NCBI GenBank assembly: GCA_034440635.1
Contig: JAOTON010002092.1
Coordinates: forward strand, 1 to 64,000
DNA: 64,000 nt
Reading direction: 5' to 3'
DNA from: Lepas anatifera
Taxonomy: Eukaryota; Arthropoda; Thecostraca; Lepadidae
The first letter of the stretch is position 1. Each line of letters starts with the position of its first letter. Positions 46,482 through 57,500 of the stretch are shown here, one piece after another. Made by a program: the position numbers and the translations under genes. Under the pieces are notes generated by a model that saw only the letters and a list, made by a program, of their open reading frames with translations, did not search any database and was not told where the DNA came from.

Positions 46482-46751
46482 TTGGTGAGCAGGTGCTGGA
46501 AGCCGTGCCGGTAGTGGTGTTCGAAGGGCAGCAGCGCGATCTGGCGGCGGTTCCACTGGCTGGCCTCCAGCCGACTGAGCGCTGCCGGCGCCGGCTCCCG
46601 CCACTCCGGGAAGAACACCACGAACGACAGCGGCTCCAGCGTCTGCGACAGCAGCCGCTCCATGTGCTTCACCGTGGCCTCCATCAGCTCCTCGCAGAAC
46701 GGCGGATTGGCCTCGAACGAGCCGTGCGTCGGCTTAAAATCCAGCACCATA
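46482..46751 (-). CDS. PCIF1: PCIF1 exon with catalytic NPPF motif
   Basis: Core of the methyltransferase domain. The reading [18 protein letters not shown] carries the NPPF motif (46697-46708) that binds the target adenine and is required for cap m6Am formation by mammalian PCIF1. It continues [30 protein letters not shown] and [15 protein letters not shown], all conserved in animal PCIF1. The acceptor (CTCGGCAG) ends at 46752 and supplies one base that completes the GG- codon of the upstream exon. The donor is AA/GTAAGC at 46482/46481, leaving phase 2. Drosophila PCIF1 is reported to be catalytically inactive, so the intact NPPF here suggests that this orthologue is active. Confidence 0.95.
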
Positions 46752-48317
46752 CTGCCGAGCAAGAGCGACGCTCAGAGTTGAGCGCGCACGCCGCTGACGG
46801 ACATCGGTCGGCTGCTCTCAAATCACAACCCATCACTATATAGGTCTTTATCCCGAAATGGCCAGTTTCTACTCTAAACACTTTTGAGACGGATTATACC
46901 CGAAAACAAGGATGGACCCTATCCATCAGGACGGTAATCGCCAATTTTTCACGGGAGGGTAATAAATCGTCATATTTTCATGAACTCTTCCAGGAAAAAA
47001 TGAATGCCACAACGCGTAGGAACGCCGGGCCAAAGCTAGATTTTGCCCAAAAACACGCAGGGGTTATCTTTTGAATATGTAAAGTATAACTTAACCTTTT
47101 AAATTTTCTGCAAGGCTTGTTCATAGGAAGGTTATGCACGTTTTATTCAACCGGAAAAAACCATTACCTAGATTCCTATCCCAAGCCATCAACGGATCAG
47201 AAAGTTCCTGAAGAATGGAGAAAATAATCATCCCATCTGACGGCGCCTGGCCAGGATTTACCACGCGCACAGGCGAGGGGGCTTGGAGCTCCCCTACCCA
47301 CCCTATTTTCCAAAGTGGCCGAAGAACCACTGGTAGCCGGGAAACGATACTTGGCCAAATTTGAGAGAATTTAAAGGGGCGTCTATTTGTCAAAGTTTGA
47401 AAATCAGCCGATTTTTTTTACTTACAGGCTTTGAGAGTCAGATCTGCATTTTGAGATCGCCACAATCGCGCGGTCGGACCCGTTCACTTGCGTTGGAGAC
47501 CGGGTAGTGACGTCATTAAGTCATATAAATATAAACGGGATATGTCACGATCACCTCACATGAAGGTCAAGGTCAAAGTAATAGCTCACAGGCCAAGGTC
47601 ATACCGGTCCTTTCAAGGTCATTGGCCCCAGTGCCTCCGGTCAAATGGCGTTACCCAGTTTGATGTATATCATGCTATTTCATCATAGTTAAGGCACCTC
47701 AATGTAGAGGTCAAGATCCAAGGCCTTGGGGAAAGGTCAATCCTCATTACTCGCCCCACAGTTGCTATAGTGCTAGTTCTAGTGTACATTGTAGGCAGTA
47801 TACCATATTGTGACGTCATAGCTTAAATAACCTTGACCCCAAAATTTTAGGAATTCTTTATGACCTTCCCTTTAAAAGCCTTGCTCCACCTCTAGCATAT
47901 TCCCGACTTTTTCTTGCATGATTACGGCATTTTCTGATAAGTCCCCAACACGGCCAGGATTTGACCTTGAAGATATTGACTTAGGGCAATGACAATAAGT
48001 CAAGATGTAGATCACCATAGCCCCTCCCCAAACTCCAACCGGCGATTCTCTAGGCTTCTTAGTTTCCGATATCTCAGAGGGGGCCTCCCAGGCTCCCCTC
48101 CAGTGCACGATTGTGCTAGACCCCTCTCCAGTGCGGGTGTTAAGGGGAGGGCAACAAGGAGTTTTTAAACAATTCCTTTTCAGTCAACGACATAAGGTTT
48201 GTGCTAACATTTATCATTTGAAGGCAGGGGTCAGCTAGCCCGCAGTCACCTTTGTGACGCTCTATGGCCCCGAAGAGCCATCATCTGTCGCGTTAGTATG
48301 AACGCCCCCTGCAGCCG
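46752..48317. other. PCIF1 intron sequence with AAGGTCA words
   Basis: No exon or element recognised. Between 47561 and 47960 the word AAGGTCA or its reverse complement recurs several times (for example TGAAGGTCAAGGTCAAAG at 47561), which matches the extended half-site of ERR/FTZ-F1-type nuclear receptors but may equally be a decayed dispersed repeat. Confidence 0.35.
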
Positions 48318-48598
48318 GTCCTGAGACGCGGCGTTAGATGTGGCGTTAGTGTGGGGTCCCTTGCCACTGAGTCCTGAGAGGCGGCGTTAGATGTGGCGTT
48401 GGTCTGAGGTCCCTTGCAACTGAGTCCTGAGACGCGGCGTTAGATGTGGCGTTAGTCTGAGGTCCCTTGCAACTGAGTCCTGAGACGCGGCGTTAGATGT
48501 GGCGTTAGTCTGAGGTCCCTTGCCACTGAGTCCTGAGACGCGGCGTTAGATGTGGCGTTAGTGTGAGGTCCCTTGCCACTGAGTCCTGAGACGCGGCT
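48318..48598. repeat. 53-bp tandem repeat, about 5 copies
   Basis: Unit includes GTCCTGAGACGCGGCGTTAG and ATGTGGCGTTAGTCTGAGGT. Copies differ at a few sites (CCACTGA/CAACTGA, GTGTGAGG/GTCTGAGG). It lies in the 4.6 kb PCIF1 intron. Confidence 0.9.
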
Positions 48599-50402
48599 GG
48601 CTACTGTCACCACCACTCACTGCCCTGTACCACGGGTGCCAAGTAACCGAAGAAATACATGACGAAGAGGGGGCGAGGCTTGTATACACGGAAATAAGCC
48701 AACCCTTGGGTAAAAACAAACCTATAGTCTGCTCATCGCTCTCTAGATAGAGGTTACGAAATTGTTTTCCTATATTCTAGAGTAAAAAAAGAGAAAAAGG
48801 CTAATATAGGCGGCGTATTTTTTTCCTGTACTGAATTGAAGCTTCCTCCGCTACCTAACCCTTTCAATAGATTTCCTTCCCCAATGCTATACAGCAAGTT
48901 AATGCAGTGAGCTATTGAACAATTTGCGAGCTCCCTGTTTTCTCCACATGAAGATTCTGAGGAAAGTCTCTGTTCATTGAGTACTCTGAATGTAGCTAAA
49001 AGGTGGAGAATATTTGGGAGGATTGCTACGATAATTACATGATCTCAAGATTAAACTGTTTTTCAAACAACTGAACTCTTACAAGCACAATACAAAGTTG
49101 GCCATGGAACCTGGTCTCTGGCTTTATGGTTTCATTGGTGTCTCTGGTTAACCCAGCCTTTACCCCGACTCCACCTCCTGTCCAAAATTAACGGTCTGCG
49201 CGGAGCGGGTAGTCATACGTCTATCATAGTACACATAAGGGAGAGCCTTTTTGGGACATACACATATTCAGGAGGTGCAAGAAAAATTTTGCAAACGCTT
49301 CCTCCCAGGCTTTCAATTTTTGTTTACAAAGATGACGTAGTCATTTTTCTTTGTGGTCTCAACACAACTTTACGGAAATAGTGTTACTGCCCCTCCCCCT
49401 CCCATCCTCCAACGGACGGCAGCAAGCAATTTTTAGCAGTCTTGTTCGTTTGGTATGTATCTACTTGCCCCTTCTGCACTGGTTGAATATTACCCGCATC
49501 CATTTAGACCATATGACATTTTTTTGCTCATCGGCATTTTGCCGATCAGTTTGCCCCCCAAAAAACGGACCGCTTGGATCCGTCAGTGATCTCACCTTTC
49601 TGATATGAAAGACGTTTATAATGAATGAAGTGCCGTTGCTTCTATTGTTAGGAACAGGTACATTTTTGATGGCGCCTCAAGTGTGTTGGCTGACGGGCCA
49701 TCAGTAGCTTACTACTTGTTATGTGGGCGGTGGGCTGCGAATGTGGCTTTCAGCGAGGCTGGTTCTGCTTTCTATAAGAATGCCCCGAAACATGGCCGTC
49801 GTGTGTTTGGCCTATATCAGTGATGCGTCCGCTGCGCAGTCCAGAGCGTCCCGGCGTGTCGACGAAGTGATCTTTAGCAGCCTTTTCTCGTCTCATGCAA
49901 AACGAGTATCCATGATCAATATCAAATCATATTTCTGATGTAGGTATTTCAATATGAATATTTGTTCTCTAATCGCAAGACATCGTATGCATGTTTTTAC
50001 ACAACAGTTTGGACCGTTCAACATCAGCATAAATTTTATTCCAAGATATAAATGCATGGTATAAACGACCAGTGGGAATGTCCGCCATTGTGGATCACTC
50101 AAACATGTCGACAAATAGCACACACGTAGAATAAATAAGACACTGTGCACCCAAAAGGTGATTGCATAACACCGATGGAGAACTGCATCAGAGACCTCAA
50201 CGCAAGGGCTGGATTCTTACAGAGCTTGATCGGCTTGACTTTCTTGCCTTGAAAACCGCCTTATTTCATCTATGTGGACTATCACCAGACATCAGAGTTA
50301 GCAGCTGTTTGATTCAGATGTTAATATTATCGAGAATTAGCAATTGAACTGATTTAACCGTGAATAACATGCGATCCTATTTGCGTTTGCTGCCTTTGAG
50401 GC
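48599..50402. other. No gene seen (PCIF1 intron)
   Basis: Mixed intronic sequence. Near 49560-49590 CTTGGATCCGTCAGTG with preceding TTTGCCCCCC resembles a hAT-like MITE right end but is too short to delimit. Confidence 0.35.
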
Positions 50403-50856
50403 TTAACGGGAATGTGGCACCTTGGTCGAATCCTGGAATTTAGTGTAATTAGACGTACTTCTAGCCAAAAATAATGAAACCACTCACGATTTCTCTGAAA
50501 AATGTACAATAAGTTCAATATTTTGATTTCTAAAATACCCCTCTAGGGAAATAAATAAATATCTGCCTCTGGATGATATGATCTGGCAAACACTACCATA
50601 CTCGAAACGCTTCAAGGGCTTCGATTGGCTGATGCTCACCGTGACGTCAGCATATGTCGTCACACCAACAGCCATGACAACTGTGGCCTGCTGCTAAGGG
50701 TACATGAGGGGTACATTACAGGTAGGTTTTAGCTTTTTCTACGGAAATCTCAAGTTCCAAGACAAATGATATATTGAGTACCGGGTTTTCCGACTTGCTT
50801 TACAACTTGACTATCTCAGTTAAAATCACGTTATAAAGGTGCCACATTCCCTTTAA
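50403..50856. mobile_element. TTAA-flanked MITE, complete copy
   Basis: Bounded by TTAA at 50403-50406 and 50853-50856. Terminal inverted repeats are CGGGAATGTGGCACCTT on the left and AAGGTGCCACATTCCCT on the right. TTAA duplication points to piggyBac-type mobilisation. The interior is non-coding but contains TGACGTCA (50642-50649) and ATTGG (50624-50628) at the same relative places as in the partial copy at 10213-10470. Confidence 0.8.
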
Positions 50857-50984
50857 GACTACGACTAATGTGATACCAAAGTGATCAGAATATTAAAGAT
50901 CTAGTGTAATTTTCTGCATGTTGTTAGTAACAACTATTGGAAAACGCTTAAAGTTCAGTTTCCATAAATGATGAAAAATTTGGC

Positions 50985-51075
50985 CTCCCCGAGTTTTTGC
51001 CAATTTCTGCCGCTTTTTGCCGGTTTTAAGCCGGTAAAAACCGGCAGGCGGCAGAAACTCCTCTCAACTGGCAAA
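50985..51075. repeat. Short foldback repeat, GCCGGTTTTAAGCCGG type
   Basis: TTTTTGCCGGTTTTAAGCCG faces GGTAAAAACCGGCAGG, and the outer GAGTTTTTGCCA and TGGCAAAAA also pair, giving a hairpin of about 80 nt. A related sequence lies at 58450-58530. Confidence 0.6.
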
Positions 51076-51312
51076 AATGGCAACACTGGTGGAAACCTGT
51101 GAATTTTATGTCCCCGCGTTGGGCATGGGGCACCAATCCTTTTTAAAGCGGACTTCCATCACATTCAACTTCTTCCCGCGTGCCCCCTCCCCAAACGACG
51201 GGGCCCCAAAATTTTTAATTTGCCCCCTCCTTGAGGAAATCGTGGATCCGCCCCTCACACCCAACAATAAAAAGGGGAGAAGTGCAAGGACCACAGCGGC
51301 GGTAACACTGAC

Positions 51313-51455
51313 CCCCGAGAGCCGAAGTAGCCGTCGGTGTCGGGAAAGGCGGAGCAGTACTGTCGGAAGTAGCAGTTCAGCGGCGACGCGAACAGCTCGA
51401 AGGTCACGCCAAAGTGTTTGTGAAGACACTCCAGCACCGTCAGAGGCAGCGCCGC
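51313..51455 (-). CDS. PCIF1: PCIF1 exon (SPLNCYF block)
   Basis: A 143-bp exon, 47 codons plus two bases. It begins [20 protein letters not shown] and contains [20 protein letters not shown] followed by GYFGSR, a block that is nearly invariant in animal PCIF1 and lies just before the NPPF segment. The acceptor is GTTGGGACAG (ending 51456), the donor GG/GTCAGT at 51313/51312. The phase (0 in, 2 out) matches both neighbours. A GC-rich coding character contrasts with the AT-rich surrounding intron. Confidence 0.95.
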
Positions 51456-51859
51456 CTGTCCCAACAAACACTCAGCACAGGCATCCAGACACACAGTCGG
51501 CACCGTCAAACTGCGGTGCCCAGACATCGGCGCCGACTTTGCACTCACCGAACTAACTTCGGACCTTGTTGGAAGACCGGTGCATAAGCAAAATCACAGG
51601 CTGCTAATAATGGGGTGGACGAATATGACCCAACATGCAGCAGCTACGACAGTCAAACTATCAATAAAATGATGGGACAACTATTCGAGCTTACGAGCTA
51701 TTCGAGCCTATCAAACTAGCAGCTCGAACTAGCTTCTTCTCAGGGGAGAAGTTAGGCAAATGACCCCGCTCAAGCATCATAAGTCCCAACCAAGCCCGAT
51801 TTCAGCTGTGACTGGAGGTCTAGGCTGCTGAGATGGAGGCAGCCTGCGGGGTGACGGAC
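51456..51859. other. PCIF1 short intron (404 bp)
   Basis: Intron between the exons at 51860-52000 and 51313-51455, the shortest here. The donor is GTCCGT, which is weaker than the others, so the exon end could be a few bases off. No repeat is evident inside. Confidence 0.7.
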
Positions 51860-52000
51860 CTGGGTGGCCTGGGTGGCCGAGGATTCCCCGCTCCCGGAGG
51901 CCGCCAAAAAGGTGTTGTACCGCTTCAACATGCACCACACTCGCGGCAGGAACGAGTCCAGCTTGCGGTCCTCGGCACAGCTGTAGCGGTATAACTGCTC
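51860..52000 (-). CDS. PCIF1: PCIF1 exon (YRYSC...LPRVWC block)
   Basis: A 141-bp exon of exactly 47 codons. It reads EQLYRYSCAEDRKLDSFLPR then VWCMLKRYNTF and a short low-complexity SGSGESSATQATQ end. The YRYSC and FLPRVWC motifs align without gaps to mammalian PCIF1 directly after the preceding exon's LQKL. The acceptor is GTGTACCGCAG (ending 52001), and the bases before it are the last copy of the 44-bp minisatellite. The donor CAG/GTCCGT at 51860/51859 is a little weak. Confidence 0.9.
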
Positions 52001-52004
52001 CTGC

Positions 52005-53060
52005 GGTACACCGTCCCGCCGGCGTCAGTTACACACGTCCATCAGACGGGTACACCGCCCCGCCGGCGTCAGTTACACACGTCCATCAGACGGGTACACC
52101 GCCCCGCCGGCGTCAGTTACACACGTCCATCAGACGGGTACACCGCCCCGCCGGCGTCAGTTACACACGTCCATCAGACGGGTACACCGCCCCGCCGGCG
52201 TCAGTTACACACGTCCATCAGACGGGTACACAGCCCCGCCGGCGTCAGTTACACACGTCCATCAGACGGGTACACCGCCCCGCCGGCGTCAGTTACACAC
52301 GTCCATCAGACGGGTACACCGCCCCGCCGGCGTCAGTTACACACGTCCATCAGACGGGTACACCGCCCCGCCGGCGTCAGTTACACACGTCCATCAGACG
52401 GGTACACAGCCCCGCCGGCGTCAGTTACACACGTCCATCAGACGGGTACACCGCCCCGCCGGCGTCAGTTACACAGGTCCATCAGACGGGTACACCGCCC
52501 CGCCGGCGTCAGTTACACAGGTCCATCAGACGGGTACACAGCCCCGCCGGCGTCAGTTACACACGTCCATCAGACGGGTACACCGCCCCGCCGGCGTCAG
52601 TTACACACGTCCATCAGACGGGTACACAGCCCCGCCGGCGTCAGTTACACACGTCCATCAGACGGGTACACAGCCCCGCCGGCGTCAGTTACACAGGTCC
52701 ATCAGACGGGTACACAGCCCCGCCGGCGTCAGTTACACAGGTCCATCAGACGGGTACACACGCCCCGCCGGCGTCAGTTACACACGTCCATCAGACGGGT
52801 ACACAGCCCCGCCGGCGTCAGTTACACACGTCCATCAGACGGGTACACAGCCCCGCCGGCGTCAGTTACACAGGTCCATCAGACGGGTACACAGCCCCGC
52901 CGGCGTCAGTTACACAGGTCCATCAGACGGGTACACCGCCCCGCCGGCGTCAGTTACACACGTCCATCAGACGGGTACACCGTCCCGCCGGCGTCAGTTA
53001 CACACGTCCATCAGACGGGTACACAGCCCCGCCGGCGTCAGTTACACAGGTCCATCAGGT
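52005..53060. repeat. 44-bp minisatellite, about 24 copies
   Basis: Unit CAGTTACACACGTCCATCAG plus ACGGGTACACCGCCCCGCCG and GCGT. Variants are ACACACG/ACACAGG and CACCGCC/CACAGCC. The array fills the PCIF1 intron at 52001-53084 almost completely: it starts about 25 bp after the splice donor and its last, slightly altered copy forms the acceptor region. Confidence 0.95.
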
Positions 53061-53084
53061 CCACAGGTTCCCAGAAGCACTCAC

Positions 53085-53260
53085 CAGCTTCTGCAGGTGG
53101 ATGGTGTTGACTTTGATAGTGTCGCTTTTGTAGCGGATCAACATGCTCTCTTTGTCCTGCAGATACTGAACGGGCGGCAGCCGAGGCGAGGGCAGCGCGT
53201 ACTGCACCGGGAAACACCACACCTTGCGAGGGTGCTCCACCGTCAGCGAGGCGTTGATCT
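53085..53260 (-). CDS. PCIF1: PCIF1 exon (CFPVQYAL block)
   Basis: A 176-bp exon that begins with two bases (AG) completing a split codon, then INASLTVEHPRKVWCFPVQ and YALPSPRLPPVQYLQ, then ESMLIRYKSDTIKVNTIHLQ and KL. This corresponds to the segment of animal PCIF1 that bridges the helical region and the methyltransferase core. The acceptor is CGCCCTGCAG (ending 53261), the donor CTG/GTGAGT at 53085/53084, a strong consensus. Phases fit the exons on both sides. Confidence 0.93.
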
Positions 53261-53624
53261 CTGCAGGGCGGCAACGTCACTACACTGGTGCTGGACAGTG
53301 GCCCATAGTGTGACGCCACAACCTATCGACAGACGCACTGCACTCGTTCCTTAGAGAACAGCGCGGGCAGCAGAGGCGGCAGAGGTATTATTAGTTGAAT
53401 AGAAAACAAACCCTCTCCCATCGCTCCCCAAGCCAAAGAAACCGAAACCTTAGAAATTCTGGAAGAGAATCCTCTTTTGATCTTCACCTCCCAACACAGG
53501 GAATTAGTTGTTTGATATAAGAACTGGCATTTGGGCACTTCCTGGAACGGCACGTCAGTGTTTTGATATCGACAAGTTTGCATCTTCTGGGGCAAAAACA
53601 CCACAAATAGTATATTAAAGCCGC
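53261..53624. other. No gene seen (PCIF1 intron)
   Basis: Start of the 5.9 kb intron. No recognisable element. Confidence 0.4.
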
Positions 53625-53885
53625 AGTGCCAGAAACACTCGGGGCAAAACTGTTTTTGCCCCCCTCCCCCTCCCCAAGCTGTCTATCTCATTTTTGCCCG
53701 ACTCCTCTTTAATTTATAAACAAGGTTTTGGTGCTTCAACTCTAAACTTCAAGCAAAACCAGTCCAACATTTGGCCTTGAATAGTAAAAACAGGCGTCTT
53801 GTGGCCACATCTTTCAGTCCGTGATTTTTTTTTTTTTTTGCTTTTCGAATTATGTTTACCTCAAAAACCTACCCTCTTATTAAAA
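53625..53885 (-). mobile_element. hAT-like MITE, minus-strand internal copy
   Basis: The reverse complement follows the interior of the MITEs at 4663 and 25102 (GTCGGGCAAAAA, GGGCAAAAACAGTTTTGCCC, CGAGTGTTTCTGGCACTG, and an A-run followed by TTCGAAAAGC in the reverse sense). The terminal repeats are eroded and no target duplication is visible. Confidence 0.65.
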
Positions 53886-54398
53886 CGTGGCAAATTCTTC
53901 CACGTTTTTTAGACTTTGACTTGCCTCTAAACCTACCTGCTAGACCCGCATTGTAAAGCCGCGATAGATTGCCAACAATTTTTTTTTACATTTGAATCCA
54001 TACACGTGTATTTCCGGACATTTCGGACATTCAGACATTTACAAGGGCATGCACACAGGTGTGGACGAGTTGCATAATATAGGAAAGAATAGAGTGAGCA
54101 CCGGGTAGGTCTGTGGTGTAGCCAGCAGGGGACGGGAAGACAATCTATGTGTCCGTCTTCGCCCTCGGTTGACAGGTGAAAGTTTTGAATTTGGTGCTGA
54201 TGGAAATAATGATTACAGCTTTCTTTGGCGGGGAATATACCTTTACTCTTATATGTACTGGGATGAGACATTAGAAGACTGATGCACTTATTTGGATGAG
54301 GGACAACAGAACCGGAGAGGGAAACAAGTCTACGAACAACTATTGATTTTTAGGGCTTATCTAAGAATAACTACGATGGGATACGAGACACACCACAT
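53886..54398. other. No gene seen (PCIF1 intron)
   Basis: AT-rich intronic sequence. Short open frames only. Confidence 0.4.
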
Positions 54399-54399
54399 A

Positions 54400-54462
<63 letters not shown>

Positions 54463-54480
54463 CCGCCCGCACGCCCGCCT
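54399..54480. repeat. (CGCA)n microsatellite at Penelope RT break
   Basis: About 16 ACGC tetranucleotides followed by CGCCCGCCCGCACGCCCGCC. The Penelope-like RT coding sequence on the minus strand runs straight into this tract and ends. Confidence 0.95.
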
Positions 54481-54486
54481 TTTGCT

Positions 54487-55540
54487 ACTTTATATGTGGG
54501 AGTGCAAACCTGTGAAATGATGGGCCTGAGAGGATTGTCTGCTTTGTGTGTTTTGACTGTGCCGTATGCGTATCCTGGAGTGTACTCACCGGTTATAGTT
54601 TCAAAATGCACATCACCTTTCACAGCATTCGTACACTTAATAATTCTGTTCACATTAGCTTTGAGTTTTTTTGTTGGATCTTCTTTTATCTTTTTGAATT
54701 TGGTTTCATCTGCTAATATGTCACTTAGTTTTCTGTCGTATTCTTCTCGGTTTAAGATTACGAAAATCGATGCTTTATCAGCTCTTCTAACAATGATTCG
54801 ATTGTCTTCTTTCAGCTGTTTTCCTGCTTGACGAAGTTCTGGTGTCAATATTTGGCTGCGGTCGCTCCCTCGTAGCTTACTTCCTTCCCCGATTAGCAGT
54901 CCTTTTAAGTCTGGGTGCACTGATACTTTATCTTCTGCTTCGAGCTTCAGTATGTTTTGGTACAGCAATTCTAATTCTGTTTGCTTGTCTACTATGTTTC
55001 GTTTACTTTGGAAATGACAGTTTATCCCTACATTCAGTAACTGATGCTGCTCTGTGGTTAGTTCAAAAGAGGGCAAATTAATGTATCCCTGTTTTCCACT
55101 TTCAGTTACTTTAAAATTGCCACCGTAAAGTCTCGAGAGTTTTTTAGTTATCTTAACTTTGTCACTATGCTCGGAGTTTTCGGCTTTCTCATCTAAGTAT
55201 TTGAAAAGTTGAGTTTTGGTTTCGTCACTTATTTCACTCTCTTCTAACAACTTGGTTAGGGACTGATGTTTTTGTTCCAGTTTAAATACTTGTACTTTTT
55301 GTGTTTCAGCTGGGTTTTTATCAGTTTCCGTCTAAACTTCTCAGTGTACGCTTCATTCTTAGCCCTTTTATTATGTAGTCTTATGTTCGTGTACTTGGGC
55401 AATATATCTTCTTTCAGGCAGATGTCGTTGAAAAGAATAGCGCTTCGAGTTTTTGAGAGTTTTCGGTTCAGTTTCAGTAGCTTGTTGAATATTTTTTTGT
55501 CTGGTTCGGTAATGGTGTTAAGTACCTCTATTATAGTCAT
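54487..55540 (-). pseudogene. Penelope-like element, N-terminal and partial RT
   Basis: Minus-strand reading starting near 55540 with TEPDKKIFNKLLKLNRKLSK, a frameshift near 55255, then KLLEESEISDETKTQLFKYL through LRQAGKQLKEDNRIIVRRAD and KASIFVILNREEYDRKLSDI. It ends with GYAYGTVKTHKADNPLRPII and SQVCTPTYKVAK, the early fingers motifs of Penelope-type RTs. The YVDD palm motif is not here, since the frame is cut by the (CGCA)n tract at 54480. The matching palm and nuclease are found upstream on the same strand at 55800-56776, so the order on the minus strand is C-terminal part then N-terminal part, as in a head-to-tail tandem of truncated copies. Confidence 0.88.
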
Positions 55541-55799
55541 AAGTCATTTTTTCCGACGCGTTTCGATTGTATTATACCAATCATTATCAATGACAACTAA
55601 CACTCCATTTTTAGTTTGTTACCTACTGAGGCTAATCTTAGTTTACAAAAAGCGAATATTTTCAAGAAGGAGCAGAGGACAATATCTTAGCAACTTTCAC
55701 TGAGCAAAACCACAAAGCATAGTTTTAACGCATTCATAAATCACAACCATACTTATTACATTCTAATGCATACTATACCACATACTATTCCATCACAGT

Positions 55800-56159
55800 T
55801 CACACACCCCACAGTGCTAGTGAAATGTGTGTATGTTTCTGTATGTTGAGGTGTGGTTTCTGTCGTGTGATGTGTATGGCTTCATGAATGAACAGGCGGT
55901 GATGGTCGTGGGCGGAGTCGATGATTTTTGTGTTGTCTTTTAGGAGTCTGTGTGTTGGTTTTGTGTGGTGTTTGTGTAGCCAGTGTTCTACGGGGCCTGT
56001 GTGGTCTTGTAGGTGCATGGTGAGGCGGCGTGATAATGTCGTCGTGGTCGCACCAATGTAGAGTCTATCATGAGGCTTGCAATCCTCATGCGGACATTCA
56101 AACTGGTACACTACATTGGTGCGATTGGACTCTTGTACTGTGGTTGGATTGTTTTTCAT
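55800..56159 (-). pseudogene. Penelope-like GIY-YIG endonuclease domain
   Basis: C-terminal nuclease of the Penelope-like element: VVYQFECPHEDCKPHDRLYI then GATTTTLSRRLTMHLQDHTG, with the conserved Tyr pair, the Y-I-G, the catalytic-region Arg and a CxxxxC/HxxH-like metal-binding candidate. Then HWLHKHHTKP and an EAIHITRQKPHLN tail, the usual E-A-I region. The frame itself is intact for 119 codons. Confidence 0.88.
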
Positions 56160-56776
56160 GACTAGTTGACTTGTTTTTTTTTTTTGTTCTGATAGTATAT
56201 GTTGAGCTGTAGGCGTTCACCATCTGTGTTGCATGATGTGGTTTTTTTGACGATGTCTTTTAAGATTTTTTCATCTGATTTGTAGTGGGAACTCATGTGA
56301 TTTTTGTAGTATAGATGGTGGACTTTGTACTGCTCTGGTTGTTGCTGTTGTGTGTGCTGATTGTTAAGTTGTTTGTGGATCTCTGTCAGTTTCTGAGTTG
56401 GTAAAGCCGTTGTTTATTAGTAGCTGCTTCACTCTGCTGAGTTCGGTGTCCATGTGTTCATATGACGAGCTAGTGTTGATAGCTCGTTTTATGAATGCTC
56501 TCAGTACGCTCTGTTTGTACTGTGATGGGCATTCACTCGCAGCGTTCAGCGTTTTTCCTGTGTTAGTGGGTTTTGTATATACGCTGGTGATGTACTTTTC
56601 GGGAGTGGATTTTACGTTAACGTCAAGGAAAGGCAGAGAGTTGTCATGATGTTTTTCAAACGTGAACTTGAGAACTGAATTATTTTCAAATTTGTTGATG
56701 ATGGCTGTGAGGTGGCCACTATCCCTGACTTCAAGGAATATGTCGTCGACGTATCTACAATAAGTTGTTGGCTTAA
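56160..56776 (-). pseudogene. Penelope-like RT, palm and C-terminal part
   Basis: Reads CRYVDDIFLEVRDSGH near 56750, the YVDD catalytic box, followed by LPFLDVNVKSTPEKYITSVY and TKPTNTGKTLN, the classic Penelope thumb motif (LPFLD...YRKPT). A stop after about position 56400 and frame changes near 56190 separate it from the GIY-YIG domain. Its 5' end stops exactly at the palindrome's inner boundary (56776). Confidence 0.85.
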
Positions 56777-56832
56777 CTCATGATAGACTCTACATTGGTG
56801 CGACCACGACGACATTATCACGCCGCCTCACC

Positions 56833-57051
56833 ATGCACCTACAAGACCACACAGGCCCCGTAGAACACTGGCTACACAAACACCACACAAAACCAACACA
56901 CAGACTCCTAAAAGACAACACAAAAATCATCGACTCCGCCCACGACCATCACCGCCTGTTCATTCATGAAGCCATACACATCACACGACAGAAACCACAC
57001 CTCAACATACAGAAACATACACACATTTCACTAGCACTGTGGGGTGTGTGA
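56833..57051 (+). pseudogene. Inverted GIY-YIG fragment (right arm)
   Basis: Plus-strand copy of the last 72 codons of the domain at 55800-56159 (HLQDHTGPVEHWLHKHHTKP onward). No difference from that copy is seen at the protein level. It is a truncated, non-functional piece of the palindrome. Confidence 0.9.
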
Positions 57052-57441
57052 ACTGTGATGGAATAGTATGTGGTATAGTATGCATTAGAATGTAATTAGT
57101 ATGGTTGTGATTTATGAATGCGTTAAAACTATGCTTTGTGGTTTTGCTCAGTGAAAGTTGCTAAGATATTGTCCTCTGCTCCTTCTTGAAAATATTCGCT
57201 TTTTGTAAACTAAGATTAGCCTCAGTAGGTAACAAACTAAAAATGGAGTGTTAGTTTTCCTTGATAATGATTAGTATAATACAATCGAAAGGCGTCGGAA
57301 AAAATGACTTATGACTATAATAGAAGTACTTAACACTATTACCGAACCAGACAAAAAATATTCAACAAGCTACTGAAACTGAACCGAAAACTCTCAAAAA
57401 CTCGAAGCGCTATTCTTTTCAACGACATCTGCCTGAAAGAA

Positions 57442-57442
<1 letters not shown>

Positions 57443-57496
<54 letters not shown>
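57443..57496. repeat. (TA)n microsatellite
   Basis: Twenty-seven TA dinucleotides directly at the outer end of the right palindrome arm. The corresponding place in the left arm reads GATATATT, so the tract probably expanded from that seed. Confidence 0.95.

Positions 57497-57500
<4 letters not shown>

Larger units (their letters stand above)
55408..57442. repeat. Penelope-derived palindrome, 0.67 kb arms
   Basis: The left arm 55408-56074 and right arm 56777-57442 are near-identical inverted copies (a few substitutions by eye), separated by about 0.7 kb (56075-56776). Each arm contains the end of the GIY-YIG domain, about 0.3 kb of linker and the start of the next unit's N-terminus. The arm therefore spans a tandem junction. 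The right arm ends where a (TA)n tract starts. Confidence 0.93.

Noticed and set aside
52005..53060. CRISPR-like or coding 44-bp array
   Set aside because: There are no unique spacers, and the array fills a spliceosomal intron.
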